From: Sequoia sempervirens
Lineage: Eukaryota > Streptophyta > Pinopsida > Cupressales > Cupressaceae
Direction: 5' to 3'
Length of the DNA stretch: 64,000 nucleotides
Assembly (NCBI GenBank): GCA_007258455.2
Contig: VDFB02270651.1
Location: 495,583,370-495,647,369 of the forward strand
Positions within the stretch are counted from its first letter, which is position 1. Each line of letters opens with the position of its first letter. A program made the translations under genes and the position numbers. The notes beneath the pieces are model-generated. The model saw nothing but the letters and a program-made list of their open reading frames with translations. It was not told the origin of the DNA and did not search any database. Below, in pieces: positions 62,401 through 64,000 of the stretch.

Positions 62401-62861
62401 AACCCTCTCCCATACTAGATGACCTCTCCTAGGAGAAAACACAAGTTTTCCCAGTTAAATCAATAACTAAGCTAAGTGTACCATATGCGATTTTCATGTT
62501 CAATCATACCTAGTATATAATACTTATGATAAGCACACATCTCCTACTATGAAGTAAATACAAACACATTGCATTCCCTGTTCAAACATATCTAGTATAA
62601 TTAAATTCCTATGTTGTACCACATGTTAATTAAATACCTATGTCAAGCAATCTCTTCAACATATCTAGTATAATTAAATACTTGTGTCAAACAATCTCTC
62701 CTATCATGGAGTCCTTAAAAACACATTATAAAAATAGCCTAAAAACTTCAATTCCCTTTTTCAAAACAATATTAAATATTTCTACTGCTCAAACAAAAAA
62801 GACATTTCATGCAGCATAAGAAACACATCAATTCCAAGTAAATAATAAGAAGAAATCTCCA

Positions 62862-64000
62862 TGCATGTTATCATTTATCCCAAATAATGATGACAGTGCA
62901 GCCTTCTTCAAGAGTAATTTAGCTTGATTCAGCTTCCCAAAACAACTCCCTCTCGCTCTTGTTGATAGCACACTTCTCTCAAACAATAAGACAACTCTTC
63001 CTCACAAAAGCTTGCTCTTTTCTCACTCATTAACAAATGAAAATGGCGTGTAATAATTTGAATAAGATACTAGCAAGTGACGTTTAGCTCTTGGTATGAT
63101 ATGTCTCTCTCAATGGAAATAATGTTCACATAAGACAATGAGAAAGATTATGAATTGAGTAGTAAATAATGATTACACAGGAATGGATAAGAATCATAAT
63201 GCAATACAAGTAAGATGGTGCGACTATTTATAGTGTAGCCAACCCTCTGGAATTCCTACAAATAAGGCATGAAGAATGACACCAATTTCATGCAACATGA
63301 TTCAGCATAAAGGTGGCAACAGATAAAGCCTAGACTCAGCATTTGCCATTCACAAATCAATTTTCATATTGACAGCATTCAAAAGACCATTTCAACCTAC
63401 ACATGGAGAATTTGTATATTTCTCCCAAAATGACATTTACAAAAAAGTGAAAACAAAGTTGGCGCCAAAATTAGCAAGTTGGTGTGATTCTCAAGTGAGA
63501 AGAATGTCAATGATAATCTAGCAACACATAACTTGAATCAACTGTTTTATGGGTTGAGTCGATTGAAGCAAATAAATGTGTTGGACTAAGTCCACGTCTT
63601 TTCCATTTTCCAAATCAACCAAGTCAAGGCATGCAGATTAAAACGTATTGCTATGCTTCCATATACGTGCATTTGTTGGTAACACGCAACTTATATACAT
63701 AGTCGTGTATATTTCCATATCGACTTCCAATTCATAGTCTATGTAGCATCTTAAGCTTTGATTGAGTCTCATATTCATATGCGTTGGCTATCAAAACAGC
63801 CACTATTCAACGTATTGCTCATTTGACTTGGTCTTTCCTGAATGCTTCACACTTGCATTTTACCTCCTTTCCCCAAGCATTGTATTTGATACCTTTTAAA
63901 CTTGCATACAATATTCTATAACCATTAGTTCGTTGCACATTACTTGCTATACTCATGTGCTTCTACTCCCTACGTGGTTTAAAGCATTCATCTAAAGTCA
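62862..64000 (-). repeat. LTR-like direct repeat, right copy
   Basis: Partner of 57414-58556, 5448 bp away in the same orientation. Similarity persists to the last base of the window. Confidence 0.85.

Larger units (their letters stand above)
61548..64000 (-). mobile_element. 5' LTR of the reverse-strand element (running off the window)
   Basis: On the forward strand it begins TGTAATGTGCC at 61548, the complement of an LTR 3' end. It contains a 95-bp tandem duplication (62211-62400), repeats of an ACATATCTAGTATAATTAAAT unit, a reverse TATA box at 63224-63233 and the segment (62862-64000) that matches 57414-58556. If all of this is one LTR it exceeds 2.4 kb. Alternatively the true LTR is shorter and 61548-62861 is separate. 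The TG end lies beyond the window. Confidence 0.5.

Noticed and set aside
62211..62700. Regular short repeats considered as a CRISPR array
   Set aside because: Only two 95-bp units and a few imperfect short repeats, in plant LTR DNA; no spacer structure.

Overview
The window is gene-poor, AT-rich nuclear DNA of a seed plant, probably a gymnosperm. That is inferred from the density of nested, old retrotransposons of plant type (L1-like LINEs with DUF4283/CCHC ORF1 and RNase H, Ty1/copia and Ty3/gypsy relics) and from fragments of plant nuclear genes. I found no intact protein-coding gene and recognised no RNA gene. Every coding region I could support is a broken retroelement gene or a gene fragment.

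The dominant structure is one locus present twice. Bases 1-25991 (copy 1) run into a 100-N gap, and the same locus starts again at 26314 and runs to 57109 (copy 2). Copy 1 stops exactly at the gap, inside shared sequence. Copy 2 continues past that point and also has 222 bp to its left (26092-26313) that copy 1 does not show. This is what two overlapping allelic contigs placed head to tail would give; a real tandem duplication is the alternative. Two insertions separate the copies. Copy 1 has a 1.27-kb 3' fragment of an LTR retrotransposon (11615-12879). Copy 2 has a 5984-bp LINE (LINE B, 39928-45911) with perfect 18-bp target duplications.

Order within each copy, left to right: the end of a copia-type LTR; a reverse-strand LINE fragment (LINE D, ORF1 tail plus endonuclease); a full-length LINE (LINE A) with an unusual C-terminal tail on ORF2; a gypsy gag relic; a decayed LINE (LINE C: RT C-terminal part, zinc-binding region, RNase H) that received both lineage-specific insertions; a chimeric gene-fragment block (U1A/U2B''-like RRM joined to NFXL2-like zinc fingers); a reverse-strand copia gag-protease relic; and about 4 kb of unrecognised sequence. 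The last 6.2 kb of the two copies is almost identical, while LINE A differs by several percent.

Beyond 57109 lies a different, reverse-strand LTR element. It has 1.1-kb direct repeats at 57414 and 62862, a tRNA-iMet-type primer binding site at 61534-61545, and a decayed gag knuckle. No functional pathway can be assembled from the window. It records nested retrotransposition, gene-fragment capture and haplotype (or duplicate) divergence.
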